64,000 nucleotides of DNA from Cohnella rhizosphaerae (GCF_029525575.1 NZ_JAPDIA010000008.1:992001-1056000); one strand, 5' to 3'; positions 29,250-39,695 are shown, counted from the first letter of the stretch. The notes: generated by a model from the letters alone, not told the origin. A program made the numbers and translations.

Positions 29250-30684
29250 ATGAAAAAGAAGATACGCATGTCCGCTGCATCCATGTTGTTGCTGACGATC
29301 GCTTTAACGACCGCCGCATGCGGAGGGAACAACGGTAACGGCAACGCGTCTGGAAACGCGTCTCCGAGTACGAACGCCGCCCCTGGGAGCAGCGCCGCCG
29401 CATCGGCCTCCGAATCTCCGGGCGCTTCCGCGCAAGCGGAGCCCGTAGAGATCGTCGTGTGGGATAAACCGAGCGCGGACGCGGCCGACAAAGCCTTTAA
29501 GGAAGAGGCTTTCGCCGCTTTCGAAGCGGAGTACCCGAACATCAAGGTCACTCACGTCGAGCAGACCAAAGAGAAAGAACGCGAGCAATTCATGACCGCG
29601 GTAGCCGGCGGGGAGCAGCCCGATCTTTACAAGAACCCGTATCCGGACATGGAATCTTACATCGCGCAGGGCATTGCGGCAGACATTACCGATCTTTGGA
29701 ACGGCTTCGAAGGGAAGGACGGCTATCTGCCTTCGTCCCTGAACGCCGCAACGGTGGACGGCAAAATCTACGGCGTTCCGAACGATATGTACGTCACGGG
29801 ACTTTTGTACAACAAGCAGATGTTCGCCGACGCGGGACTCGACCCGGCTGCGGCCTTGAAGGACTGGGACTCGTTCGGAGCGGCCGCGCAGAAGATGACG
29901 GACGCCGCCAAGGGGACTTACGGCTACGCGATCCTCGGCATGGATTGGGCGGATTGGTTCTTCGAGTACTACGTATGGCAAGCGGGCGGCGATCTGACCG
30001 AGAAGCAGCCGGACGGCACGGCCAAATTGACGTTCACGTCCGACGCGACGATCAAAGCCCTGCAATACTACAAAGACTTAAAATTCAAGTATAAAGCGAC
30101 GCAGAAGAACGTCGTACAGAGCCTTGACGACAATCAGAAGGACTTCTATACGGGACGCGCGGCTTCCATGATCGCGGGATCCGACTGGATCGGGGGCCTC
30201 GTAGCCAAAGGCATGGACCTGAACAACATCGGCTTCTCCGCCTTGCCGGTCGGTCCTTCCGGCAAAGCGCCGGCGCAGGTCGGCGGAAGCTACTGGATCC
30301 TCAATCCGAAGTCTTCTCCCGAAAAGCAGCAGGCGGCCTTTACGTATGCGACCTATGTGACATCGAAAGCATACCTCGAATCGTTGCTGCAATACAACAA
30401 GGACAACGGCATGTTCCCGAACCTGCTATCCGTCCGGACCGACGTCGACGTGACGGATTTCGTCGACGGACTCCCGGCGGAGGTCGTGAGCGGCGTTCAA
30501 TCGGCTGCGAAAGACACGCATCTGGAATATTTCCTTAAAGCGCGCCTGAGCCCTTATATCGTCAAGCCGATCCAACAGGCGCTCCTGGACGAGAAGACCG
30601 ATCTGTCGGCCGTGCTGCAGACGGCGCAGGATCTCGCGCAGAAGGAAGTCATCGACAAGTATAACGAGGAAGTCAAAAAAATAA
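29250..30684 (+). CDS. Sugar ABC transporter substrate-binding lipoprotein
   Basis: About 477 residues after correction; CUT1-type extracellular binding protein. The lipoprotein leader ends LTTAACGGN (Cys about 25), followed by an Asn/Ser/Ala-rich tether, then the solute-binding fold (VEIVVWDKPSADAADKAF, then MTAVAGGEQPDLYKNPYPD). The last codons are disturbed by an A7 run at 30675-30681; six As give EEVKK and TAA 30682-30684, removing an odd Cys/Arg-rich tail. Next genes are two permeases and a GH78 rhamnosidase, so a rhamnose-containing oligosaccharide is the likely cargo. Confidence 0.88.
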
Positions 30685-30689
30685 GGGGG

Positions 30690-30720
30690 ATCGGGATTCT
30701 CTCGAAGAGGGAATCCCGAT
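30690..30720 (+). terminator. Intercistronic hairpin after the binding-protein gene
   Basis: ATCGGGATTC (30690-30699) pairs perfectly with GAATCCCGAT (30711-30720), without a T run. Placed between a binding-protein gene and its permeases, it probably protects or partly ends the message so that binding protein is made in excess. Confidence 0.7.
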
Positions 30721-30745
30721 GCTGTTCCAGGGGTGAACGAACCGT

Positions 30746-31614
30746 ATGACCAGAATAACGAACATCCGTTGGATGCCCGTCTTGTTTCTGTTGCCGTCCG
30801 TGCTGTGCTATTTGTTGTTTAAATACTATCCGTTGTTCAGCATGATCCGCGTCAGCTTCTTTCGCTACAGCATCGTCAATCCCCAGGGGCGTTCATCGGC
30901 CTGGCCAACTATACGGAGTTTCTTTCCTCGTCGACCTTCTGGCAAGCCGTATCCAACACGTTCGTGTTTTTTGCGCTTTATCTGGGTCTTACCTTCTGGA
31001 TACCGATCGTGCAAGCGCTGCTGCTCAGCGATATTCGCAAGGCGAACGCGTTCTTTCGCTTCATGTACCAATTGCCGACGATCATGCCGGCGGTCGCGGG
31101 CGTACTCGTCTGGAAATGGATGTACAACCCCGACTACGGCTTGCTGAATTATTGGCTCCAATTTTTCGGCCTTGGCCCGTATATGTGGCTCAACGACTTG
31201 AATATAACGAAGCTGGCCATCGTATTGCCCGCGGTGTTCGCGGGCAACGGCATCTCGCTTCTGCTTTATTATTCGGCGATCAAATCGATTCCGACGGAAA
31301 TCTTGGAGGCGGCGAAAGTAGACGGAGCCAGTCCTTGGAGAAGAATGTGGACGATGCTGCTGCCGAACATCCGCTTCATAATCGTGATCCAGTTCATCGC
31401 CTTCATGTCCGGCGTCCTGCTGGCTTACGACAATATTTACGTCATGACGCAAGGCGGCCCTGCGGGAAGCACGACCGTCGTATCGATGCTGGTCGTGAAC
31501 ACGGCGTTCCAGCAATCGCGCTTCGGGATTTCGGGCGCCATGTCCTTGTTCATGTTCTTCGTGATCGCTTTATTGACCGTTCTGCAAAACAAAATCTCCG
31601 CTGAAAAGGATTGA
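30746..31614 (+). CDS. Sugar ABC transporter permease (LacF/UgpA type), frameshifted
   Basis: About 289 residues after correction; first CUT1 permease with six spans. N-terminus WMPVLFLLPSVLCYLLFKYYP; the cytoplasmic EAA loop is EILEAAKVDGASPWRRMWTMLLP. Here a base seems to be missing, unlike most lesions in the window: GGGG at 30886-30889 should be five Gs, giving YSIVNPQGAFIGLANYTEFL. No ATPase gene is nearby, as usual for Bacilli that use a shared MsmX-type ATPase. Confidence 0.85.
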
Positions 31615-31619
31615 GCGAT

Positions 31620-32935
31620 ATGAAACGAACGCGCATGGCGGAGAAAGGGCAGCGGTCTCTTACCTTTACGGCTTACGCGGTGACGATTCTCTTTACGGTT
31701 TTTTCCCTTGTTCCCGTGCTATGGATGGTTTCTTCGGCGTTCAAATCGGATAAGGACATCGACGCCTATCCGCCCAAGTGGATCCCTCAGATTCCCCAAT
31801 CGATCCGGGTCACGCTCGATTATTCGGGACTTGGACCGATGGAGCGGGCGGATTACGAAAAGGATGCCATGGAAGCGACCTGGTTTCCCTGGATGAAGAA
31901 TATACGGGAGAATATCGGCGAAGTCAGAATTACCGGCATCCGGGACGGCAAGAGGATCTTCCAAGCCTTTACGGCTTCGTCCTCGTTTCGGGCCGGACAG
32001 CCCTCGATCGTTCCTTCCACGTTGTTTACCGATCAGTTGATGGATCGCAAGCTTCCGATGATTCGCGAGAAAAAGCTGTCCAAGTTTACTTGGTACGGGG
32101 ACGGAGGAGGCGACGTTTCGGACAGGAAGGGCGTGGCGGAGAGCGAGCTTTCGTCGCGGTTCGCGGATTTTTACGGTTCTTCGGAGATCGTTCAGGGAAA
32201 AGTCGCGACGATCGAGGAGAAACAAGCCTGGATCCGCATGTTCGACAGCTTTATTTCGGTGAACAAGATCGCGATGAATGCGGCCGGTCCGCTTGGATTC
32301 ACGAAATATTTCATCAACAGCGCGATCGTGACGCTGTCCTCGGTGGCGATACAGCTGCTGCTCGGGGGATTGGCCGGTTATACGCTCGCTCATCTGATTC
32401 CGAACAAAAAAGTGGCAGTTCTTTTTGGATCATGTTCTTCCTGGCGACGATTATGATACCGGATATTTCGCTGCTATTGCCGCTGTATTTGCTCATGAAG
32501 GATTTGCATCTGGTCAATTCGCTTTGGGCGATCATTTTGCCTCATTCCGCCTGGGGCATCGTTATATTCCTGTTCAAAGGCTTCTTCGACCAAATCTCGA
32601 AGGAGCTCCTGCAAGCGGCGAGGGTCGACGGAGCCTCCGAATTTCGCACGTTCCTTCAGATCGTCGTTCCGCTATCCGTGCCGATCTTCGCGGCCGTCGG
32701 CGTATTGACGTTCATCCCCGTTTGGAACGAATTCGTCTGGCCGCTTGTCGTGAACAACCTGCCTCAATATTGGACGTTTACCGTCGCGCTGAACGATCTG
32801 CAAAATCAGAGCAACGTCCAACAGAACATGATTATGGCCAGCTCGTTTATTTCGATGATTCCTTTGCTCGTCATTTTCGTCTTCGCTCAGAAGTATATCG
32901 AGAAGGGCGTCGCGTTCTCGGGCGTCAAAGGATAG
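31620..32935 (+). CDS. Sugar ABC transporter permease (MalG type) with a large extracytoplasmic insertion, frameshifted
   Basis: About 438 residues after correction, well above the 270-300 usual for this family. After the first span (TLFTVF-like LFTVFSLVPVLWMVSSAFK) there is an extra hydrophilic stretch of about 150 residues (roughly 65-215, including WFPWMKNIRENIGEVRITG). The normal core resumes at FTKYFINSAIVTLSSVAIQL. The EAA loop is KELLQAARVDGASEFRTFLQ and the C-terminus EKGVAFSGVKG. A T run at 32422-32426 is one short (five, expected six): correction gives AVLFWIMFFLATIMIPD. ATG 31620 has AAAAGGA nine bases upstream; TTG 31611 does not. Confidence 0.83.
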
Positions 32936-32986
32936 CAGAAAAGGTCGGATGATCGACGCAAGGAGGAGGCGATTCACATTCTTTCG

Positions 32987-35637
32987 GTGCATCTGCTTTG
33001 CGAATACTTGCCGAACCCCGTAGCGATCCAGACGGAATCGCCTTGCTTCAGCTGGCAATTAAGCGCCGACGGTCGCAATCGGTCGCAAACCGCGTATCGG
33101 GTCACGGTTGCCGACGATCCGGGGAAGCTGAGCGCGCAGCGCGATTTGCACTGGGATTCGGGCAAAGTCATTTCGAATAACAGCTTTCACGTCGTCTACG
33201 AGGGAATTCGGTTGGAGAGCGATACCCGCTATTATTGGCGCGTCGTCGCCTGGGACGAAACGGATCGCGAGGGGGGAGCCCAGCGAAACGGCCTCCTTCC
33301 ATATCGGGCTGCTGCATGAAGCGGATTGGTCCGGACAATGGATCGGCGCGCCGGATATCGCGGGCTCTCCGTTATTCCGCGGAACGTTCTCGGTCGGCAA
33401 GCCGTGCGAGCGCGCCGTGGTTTACTTCGCTTGCCTCGGATATGGGGAGCTCTACTTGGACGGCGGCAAAGTCGGCGATCATGTGCTCGATCCCAACTGG
33501 AGCGACTACGACGATCGGACGATCGAAGGATTGCTTTACCCTTATGACGATAACGGAAAAAAGTCGGTCTATTACGTGGCCTACGACATCACTGCCGAAT
33601 TGACCGTGGGAAAGCATCGTTTCGGCGCGATGTTAGGCAACGGATTTTACAATCAAACCGCCCGTACGGTCGAAGGCCGAATGTCTTACGGGACTCCCCG
33701 TTTCCTGCTTCAATTAAATATTCAATACGCGGATGGCAGCGCGGAGCGTTTCGTAAGCGACGGCAGCTGGCGCTGCGAATGCGGGCCGATCCTGTACGAC
33801 AATGTTTTCGTAGGCGAGGTTTATGACGCCAGGCGCGAGATCGAAGGATGGAGCGAGCCGGGCTTCGACGAATCGGATTGGCAATCGGTCCGAATCATGA
33901 CGGCGCCCAGCGGTGTGTTAAGGGCGCAGCAGTCTCCGGCGGATAAAGTCATGGGCACGATTCGGCCGATAAGCCGAACGCAGCTCGGAGACGGTTGTTA
34001 CGTCTACGACATGGGTCAAAACTTCTCGGGATGGGTCAGATTGCGGGTGAGATCGTCGCCCGCCGGCTCCCGCTATATCCTCAGGTTTGCGGAAGAGCTG
34101 CACCCGGACGGCACGCTCGACTTTACGAGCGCGGGCGGAACGGACCAAATTCAGCATGACGTCTATATTGCGAAAGGCGACGCGATTGAAGATTACGAGC
34201 CAAGATTCGTTTGGCACGGGTTTCGTTACGTTGAAATATCGGGATTTCCCGGCGAGCCGGCGGACGACGCCGCGATCGGCGTTATCGTACACGCTTCGGT
34301 CGATTCCGGCGGTTCTTTCGAATGCTCGGACGAGACGCTTAACCGTATTCAGCGTATGTACCGTTGGTCCCAACTGAGCAACCTGCACGGCGGCGTTCCG
34401 AGCGATTGCCCGCATCGCGAGCGATTGGGATACACGGGGGACGGCCATATTACGGCCAAGGCCGCCATGTATAACTTCGGAATGGCCTCCTTTTACCGGA
34501 AGTGGGTTCAAGACATCGGCGACGCGCAGAACGTTCGGACCGGCTTCGTTCCCCATACCGCTCCCTTTAACGGCGGCGGAGGCGGACCGGGTTGGGGAAG
34601 CGCCTATGTCATCGTGCCTTGGCTTGCATACCGGGCTTACGGCGATTTGAGCCTGCTTCGGGACCACTATGAGGGCATGAAGAGATGGGTCGACTATCTC
34701 CATGGCTGCACGGATGACGGATGCATCGTCGAGCGAGAGGAGCCGGGGAGCTGGTGCCTGGGCGATTGGTGCATCCCGGGTTCGATCGAACTTCCGGAAC
34801 GCGTCGTGAACACTTATTTTCATGCTTATGTCACGCAATTGCTCGGACGCATTGCGCAGGTGCTGGGCAGTGGAGAAGATCAGCGACGCTACGAGGCACG
34901 ATACGCCGATATTTGCTTGGCGTTTAATGCGCGGTTTCTGGACCCGGATCGGAATCGCTATTCGATCGGCAGGCAGGGAGCGGATCTTTTCGCTTACGCG
35001 CTCGGCTGCGTTCCGCCCGAACGGGAACCGGTCATCCGAAACCGGCTGCTGATGCAGTACGCGGAGGAACAAGGGGGGCTGCGTGGATACGGGCATTTTC
35101 GGAACCGGTCTGCTGTTCGACGCGCTGGCCGATTGGGGCGAGACGGATACCGCGATCGCGCTGGCCGTCCGAGACGAATATCCCGGATACGGCTTCATGA
35201 TCAAAAACGGCGCTACGACCCTCTGGGAGAGATGGGACGGGCTGGAATCCCGCAATCATCCGATGTTCGGGAGCATCAGCGCCTGGATGTTCGAGCATGT
35301 GGCGGGCTTGCGCATGTGCGAACAATCCGTCGCTTTCGCGCGAATGGTCGTGAAGCCGCCGGTTACTTCGAAGCTCGCATTCGCCAAGGCGGAGATCTCG
35401 ACGATCAGAGGAACGTATGCCGCCGGCTGGAAGCGGGACGGGGATTTATTGATGCTGGAAGCCGCCGTGCCGGTCAACGGGTCGATCGTCATCGAGCTGC
35501 CGGATCGCTTGCGGGAGTCGATCTCGCTCTTCGAAAGCGGGCAGCCGCTGTTCGAGGGCGTCGATTATGTAAGGGAGGACAACCGAATCGTTCTGGGGTC
35601 CGGCAAATATCGAGCGAGCTGGTCAGCTCGTTCCTAA
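32987..35637 (+). CDS. GH78 alpha-L-rhamnosidase, frameshifted twice
   Basis: About 882 residues after correction; no signal peptide, so it probably cleaves imported rhamnosides in the cytoplasm. N-terminal beta domains (LLCEYLPNPVAIQTESPCFS, then CLGYGELYLDGGKVGDHVLD) precede the (alpha/alpha)6 barrel with catalytic-region motifs DCPHRERLGYTGDGH and RNHPMFGSISAWMFEHVAGL. G6 runs at 33271-33276 and 35073-35078 each carry one extra base; correction gives DREGEPSETASFHIGLLHE and EEQGGCVDTGIFGTGLLFD. AGGAGGAGG at 32961-32969 is 17 bases before GTG 32987; the best-spaced codon is ATT 32978, so the start is open. Confidence 0.87.
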
Positions 35638-35667
35638 CCCAAGTAAATTAATGGAAAGGAGGTGACG

Positions 35668-35694
35668 ATGATCGAGCAAGTCGCCTTATGTTGA
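35668..35694 (+). CDS. Eight-codon leader ORF with a perfect Shine-Dalgarno
   Basis: ATG 35668 to TGA 35692-35694 encodes MIEQVALC. It is preceded by AAAGGAGGTGA (35655-35665), complementary to the whole 16S rRNA 3' tail, with a two-base gap to ATG. Its stop codon overlaps a perfect cre site. It could be a translated leader peptide for the hydrolase gene starting at 35727, or the site may be a remnant of a former start. Translation is not shown. Confidence 0.4.
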   Translation: MIEQVALC

Positions 35695-35705
35695 AATCGC
35701 TTTCA
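35692..35705 (+). promoter_or_regulatory. CcpA (cre) site before the GH39-like gene
   Basis: TGAAATCGCTTTCA matches the cre consensus TGWAANCGNTNWCA at all positions. It lies between the rhamnosidase and the GH39-like gene, seven bases before the AAGGAG of the latter, where bound CcpA could block elongating polymerase. Confidence 0.75.
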
Positions 35706-35726
35706 TAAAACGAAGGAGTGAATTCA

Positions 35727-37619
35727 ATGAACCAGGCTAACGGGAAGAACAGTTTGTTCAAGGGCGTGAATGGGAATAAGCGGATCTCGCTGGCGCTAAT
35801 TGCGATCATGACCATGACGATTCTCTTGTCCTTTCCGCAGGTCGGCTTCGCGGCGACGTCCGCGACGATTCAATTCAATCAGAGCCAGGGTCAACGCAGC
35901 CCGAACGTCTTCGGAGGCGCGATCAACCAGCTGGACGGCGCATCCGACGTGGATTCCCTTCGCTCCGTAGGCATTAGCTTCGCCCGCCGCGACGTCTATT
36001 TATCCCAAATCCTGCCCAATACGACCGTCGCGCAATATTTGGCGGACATGTCCGTCGCGGGCGGCGTGGACGACCCGAACAATTGGGATTGGAGCCAGTA
36101 CGGATGGGTGGATACCTACCATAACAAAGGGCTCAAGACCATGATCATCCTGTCCTATAACGTGGTTTGGTTGTCTTCTAACAACGCGAATAACGGCGTT
36201 CCGAAGAACTGGACCGTCTACGAGGACATCGTTAAGAAAATCGCGCAGCGATTCCAAGGGAAGATCGATTTCATCGAGGTTTGGAACGAACCGGATCTCG
36301 CCCAATTCCTCGATATTTCGAATAGCGGTTACGCCAACAGCTTGGCGGCTTACAAGGCGATCTACACGCATGCGGCCAACGCGGTCCGCAGCGTCAACGC
36401 CACGATTCCGATCGGCGGGCCTTCGTTGTCGACGACGGACACGAGCTGGGCGAATGCCTTGCTTCAGGACGCGAACATTAAGCCGAACGTCAACTTCCTG
36501 TCCTATCACCAATATCAGATGGTCCCTAACGGCGAGCCGAATATTCAGGCTTTAAGGAACGTGGCCGCCGCGAACGGCGTCTCCAATATGCCGATCTATA
36601 TCACCGAATGGAATTGGGATTGGCAGTACATCGGCTCTTCGATGAACAATGATTCGATTCATGCCATTCCTTACGTCGCCCAAAGATTGAACGATATGAT
36701 ATGGAACAACGCTGCGGGAACCGGCTACTTTGCCTTCAACAAGCAAACGACGCATCCGGATTTCTATTCGATCTATTCGAACGGAAGCCTGACGCCGAAG
36801 ATGAACACCTATCGCGTATTGGCCAAACAATTGGGACTCGGGGCCGGCGCTTTCACCTTGAGAGGCAGCTCTTGGGTCAACGGAGCATCGACGATCGTGG
36901 CGGGCGGCGCGACCAACGCGAGCGGGAATCCGGTCGCTTGGGTCGTCAATACATCCACCTCGGGCGGGGATAACCTGAACTTTAATTTTAACGGATTAAA
37001 AGCGAACACGTCGTATGTAGCCGCGGCTTACGAGGCGAGCCTGTGGCAGAACGGAACGGCGGTAAGCTTCACGACCTCGTTCACGACGAACGCGAGCGGG
37101 AACGCGACCCTATCCTTTTGGACGCCGTACGAATCGGTTATCGGCATTAAACTGACTGAGCAAACCCCGAGCCCCGGCGTCGTGTCGAACGGAAGCTTTG
37201 AATCGCCGACCACCACGAACTTCGCTTACAGGCCATTAGGCGCGACTTGGACGTTTACGGGCGATGCGGGCATTCAGCGCAACGGCGGCGACTTCGGCGC
37301 TTCGGCCGCTCCGCTGGGGGTGCAGACCGCATTCGTTCAGAATAGCGGGACGATGTCCCAACTCGTCAGTCTGGCGGCGGGTACGTACAAAGTCACCTTT
37401 AAGGCGGCCAAACGAACGAGTTACGGCGGTACGCAAACCTTCAAGGTCATGTTCGATTCGACCTTGATCGGCACTTATACGCCTTCGACGGGTACGTTCG
37501 CGGCCCTTACGACGAGCAATTTCACGGCAACGGCGGGCACCCATACGATTAGCTTCGTCGGTACGACAACCGGAGACAACACCGACTTCATCGACGACGT
37601 CGTGCTATCAGCTGTGTAA
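35727..37619 (+). CDS. Secreted GH39-like glycoside hydrolase with C-terminal jelly-roll domain
   Basis: A 630-residue exported enzyme. The signal peptide spans LALIAIMTMTILLSFPQVGFA. A clan-A barrel follows (about 40-380), with the acid/base Glu in FIEVWNEPDLAQFL and the nucleophile Glu in PIYITEWNWDWQY, the pattern of GH39/GH5-like hydrolases. A beta-sandwich linked to the barrel and a C-terminal domain (about 490-630, VSNGSFESP to FIDDVVLSAV) resembling galactose-binding jelly rolls complete it. ATG 35727 lies nine bases after AAGGAG; GTG 35718 overlaps that site. It follows the rhamnosidase and may open an external rhamnose/xylose-containing polysaccharide. Confidence 0.8.
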   Translation: MNQANGKNSLFKGVNGNKRISLALIAIMTMTILLSFPQVGFAATSATIQFNQSQGQRSPNVFGGAINQLDGASDVDSLRSVGISFARRDVYLSQILPNTTVAQYLADMSVAGGVDDPNNWDWSQYGWVDTYHNKGLKTMIILSYNVVWLSSNNANNGVPKNWTVYEDIVKKIAQRFQGKIDFIEVWNEPDLAQFLDISNSGYANSLAAYKAIYTHAANAVRSVNATIPIGGPSLSTTDTSWANALLQDANIKPNVNFLSYHQYQMVPNGEPNIQALRNVAAANGVSNMPIYITEWNWDWQYIGSSMNNDSIHAIPYVAQRLNDMIWNNAAGTGYFAFNKQTTHPDFYSIYSNGSLTPKMNTYRVLAKQLGLGAGAFTLRGSSWVNGASTIVAGGATNASGNPVAWVVNTSTSGGDNLNFNFNGLKANTSYVAAAYEASLWQNGTAVSFTTSFTTNASGNATLSFWTPYESVIGIKLTEQTPSPGVVSNGSFESPTTTNFAYRPLGATWTFTGDAGIQRNGGDFGASAAPLGVQTAFVQNSGTMSQLVSLAAGTYKVTFKAAKRTSYGGTQTFKVMFDSTLIGTYTPSTGTFAALTTSNFTATAGTHTISFVGTTTGDNTDFIDDVVLSAV

Positions 37620-37680
37620 AAAAAGAAGCTTTTAAACAGCTCGGCCAGTTTTTCAATCTGAAGGCGAGAGGTGTATATTC

Positions 37681-38094
37681 GTGAAAAAGTTCGTCGTTCT
37701 GCTGTCTATCTTTGGGATGCTGTTTGGCGTGCCTTCCGCGTATGCCCAATATGGATATGGGGATACGGTAAGTACGGCTGTTAATGTCAGTCTCGGATCC
37801 GGCTACGGAACGTTTCTGCAAGGCGGCGAAGCCGATATTTTCGTATTCAAAAATAACACTGCTCAATCGATCACGACGACGGCAAATCTACTTTCCCCTT
37901 CAGACGTTAATTATAACTATTGGGTAGAGGTACACAATCCGGGCGGCTCTGTCACTTACCTTAATCCATGGGATAACGGCATCGGCGGTTTAGATTCGAT
38001 TCAAATAACGGTTGGTCCGGGAAGCAAAGCATACTTTATCGTGTCCGACACCGGAACGTTATCCAGCGCAAGCTATAGCTTCTGGCTGAATTAA
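37681..38094 (+). CDS. Small secreted PPC-like beta-domain protein
   Basis: A 137-residue exported protein: signal peptide MKKFVVLLSIFGMLFGVPSAYA, then a single beta-rich domain (DTVSTAVNVSLGSGYGTFLQ, then ADIFVFKNNTAQSITTTANL) ending ASYSFWLN. The pattern suggests a bacterial pre-peptidase C-terminal (PPC)-like domain, normally appended to secreted enzymes; here it stands alone. The start is GTG with GAGAGG upstream. Role unknown; it may share its promoter with the GH39-like gene 61 bases upstream. Confidence 0.6.
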   Translation: MKKFVVLLSIFGMLFGVPSAYAQYGYGDTVSTAVNVSLGSGYGTFLQGGEADIFVFKNNTAQSITTTANLLSPSDVNYNYWVEVHNPGGSVTYLNPWDNGIGGLDSIQITVGPGSKAYFIVSDTGTLSSASYSFWLN

Positions 38095-38112
38095 GCCATT
38101 TCATCAGAGGAG

Positions 38113-38138
38113 AGGCCGCTGAATCCAGGCGGCCTTTT
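38113..38138 (+). terminator. Terminator after the small secreted protein gene
   Basis: AGGCCGC at 38113-38119 pairs with GCGGCCT at 38129-38135, followed by TTTAATTT. A typical intrinsic terminator that closes the rhamnoside region. Confidence 0.8.
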
Positions 38139-38235
38139 AATTTGCAGCGGCAAATGGGGGAATAACTGGCATATACATCCGGGATGGCGGTCGGCATGCT
38201 GCCTTTACTTCGATTTGCAGAGATTTGGTCACGTC

Positions 38236-38604
38236 CTATCCACGTTTGGCGATTCGTTCGTCGTAATGGTCAAGCTTCATGTTTAAGAGTTCAAGCAGTT
38301 CTTGAAGTTCTTGGATCTTGTCTTCGACCTGAGTTTTCTGCTCTTGAATGATCCGGCGCTTATCCGGGAGCGTATCCTCGCCGAGCAGGTCAAGCCTATT
38401 AAAAGCTTTGATCGAGTCGACTGACATCCCCGCTTCGCGCATGCAAATAATCATACGAATTCTCGCCAGGTCGGACTCCCGGTAAATCCGTCTTCCGTTG
38501 TCCAACCGCTCAATGGCAGGCAGCAAGCCCTCCTTTTCGTAATATCGAAATGTGTGTTGGGGTAAATTAAACATCTTCGAGACTTCCTTTACGGAATATG
38601 CCAT
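38236..38604 (-). CDS. MerR family transcriptional regulator
   Basis: A 122-residue regulator with the MerR winged helix at the N-terminus (AYSVKEVSKMFNLPQHTFRY, then YEKEGLLPAIERLDNGRRIY) and a C-terminal coiled coil (about 75-120, EQKTQVEDKIQELQELLELL). No metal-binding cysteine cluster; the closest class is the AdhR/NmlR-like aldehyde- or electrophile-sensing type. The start is ATG 38604, since upstream codons lack family sequence. It is divergent from the SDR gene across a MerR-type operator. Confidence 0.88.
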   Translation of the reverse strand: MAYSVKEVSKMFNLPQHTFRYYEKEGLLPAIERLDNGRRIYRESDLARIRMIICMREAGMSVDSIKAFNRLDLLGEDTLPDKRRIIQEQKTQVEDKIQELQELLELLNMKLDHYDERIAKRG

Positions 38605-38642
38605 TTTACATCTCACGTTCTTTCTCGAAAAAGACTTTGGTA

Positions 38643-38671
38643 TTGACTTAAAGTTCACTTTAAATTATAGA
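38643..38671 (+). promoter_or_regulatory. MerR-type promoter/operator
   Basis: TTGACT (38643-38648) and TATAGA (38666-38671) flank a dyad TTAAAGT-TC-ACTTTAA (38648-38663). An operator dyad between -35 and -10 is the hallmark of MerR control, and this sequence is like AdhR-class sites (CTTAAAGTTAACTTTAAG type). The spacer is 17 here rather than the 19 common in MerR promoters. Confidence 0.75.
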
Positions 38672-38705
38672 CTAGTCCCATCTTCCAAGAAAGGCAGTGA
38701 GTGAT

Positions 38706-39695
38706 ATGAGCAAAAATGTAAATCAATCGCCGATCCATTCTGGTTTCGGCTCTCGGACAACCGCGAAGGAGGTCTTGGGAACTGTAAGCTTGCAGGGAAA
38801 GGTTGCGATCGTGACCGGCGGATATTCAGGGATCGGTTTGGAGACGACGCGGGTTCTAGCAAATGCCGGCGCGACTGTTCTTGTCCCAGTACGAAGCTTT
38901 GAGAAAGGGGTGACCGCACTAAAGGACATCCCGAGTGCAGAATTAATACCGATGGATTTAATGGATCCTGACTCGATTGACAGGTTCGCCGAGCGTTTTT
39001 TGGCTACGGACAGGCCGCTTCACATCCTTATCAATAGTGCCGGCGTGATGGCGACTCCTCTTCGGCGCGATCGTCGAGGATATGAATCACAGCTTGCCAC
39101 GAATCATCTCGGCCATTTTCAACTAGCCGCAAGGCTCTGGCCGGCTCTGAAACGTGCTAATGGCGCACGAGTCGTTTCGATTTCGTCGAGAGGGCATCGG
39201 CTGGGGGGTGTCGACTTTGACGATCCGAATTTCGAGCGGAAAGCGTATGACAAATGGAAAGCTTACGCCCAGTCCAAAAGCGCGAACATCTTGTTTGCCT
39301 TGGAAATGGATAAACGGGGCAGGGCGCATGGCGTCCGAGCGTTCTCAGTCCATCCGGGCCTGATCCCCGAAACGAATCTTGGGCGGGACTTGACTGAAGA
39401 AGAGCGGGGCCCGAAGCCGATCAAAGACGAGCGGGGACACTCCGTTTCCAACGAACAATATGCCGTGTTCAAGACTGCGGAACAGGGTGCAGCGACGAGC
39501 GTATGGTGCGCGGTCAGCCCGCAACTTGAAGGCTTGGGCGGCGTTTATTGCGAAGACGCGGATATTGCGGAAGCCGTACCCGCCGACAGCCCCCGTCCGG
39601 ACGGTGTTCGTCCATGGGCGATCGATCCGGAATTGGCGGCTCGGTTATGGAAACTGAGCGAGGGTCTGATTAAAATCCCGTTTGCTGTGGAATGA
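38706..39695 (+). CDS. Short-chain dehydrogenase/reductase (retinol dehydrogenase-like)
   Basis: A 329-residue NAD(P)-dependent SDR: cofactor motif IVTGGYSGIGLETTRVLANA (about 35), LINSAGVMATPL, catalytic Ser in VVSISSRGHRLGG and YxxxK in YAQSKSANILFALEM. The length and SRGHRLGG/YAQSK context resemble WW-oxidoreductase/retinol-dehydrogenase-like SDRs that act on aldehydes, ketones or lipophilic alcohols. ATG 38706 is used. It is the target of the divergent MerR regulator. Confidence 0.88.
   Translation: MSKNVNQSPIHSGFGSRTTAKEVLGTVSLQGKVAIVTGGYSGIGLETTRVLANAGATVLVPVRSFEKGVTALKDIPSAELIPMDLMDPDSIDRFAERFLATDRPLHILINSAGVMATPLRRDRRGYESQLATNHLGHFQLAARLWPALKRANGARVVSISSRGHRLGGVDFDDPNFERKAYDKWKAYAQSKSANILFALEMDKRGRAHGVRAFSVHPGLIPETNLGRDLTEEERGPKPIKDERGHSVSNEQYAVFKTAEQGAATSVWCAVSPQLEGLGGVYCEDADIAEAVPADSPRPDGVRPWAIDPELAARLWKLSEGLIKIPFAVE

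Noticed and set aside
33918..35255. 445-codon open frame opposite the rhamnosidase gene
   Set aside because: Antisense shadow of a well-supported GH78 gene, no start signal.
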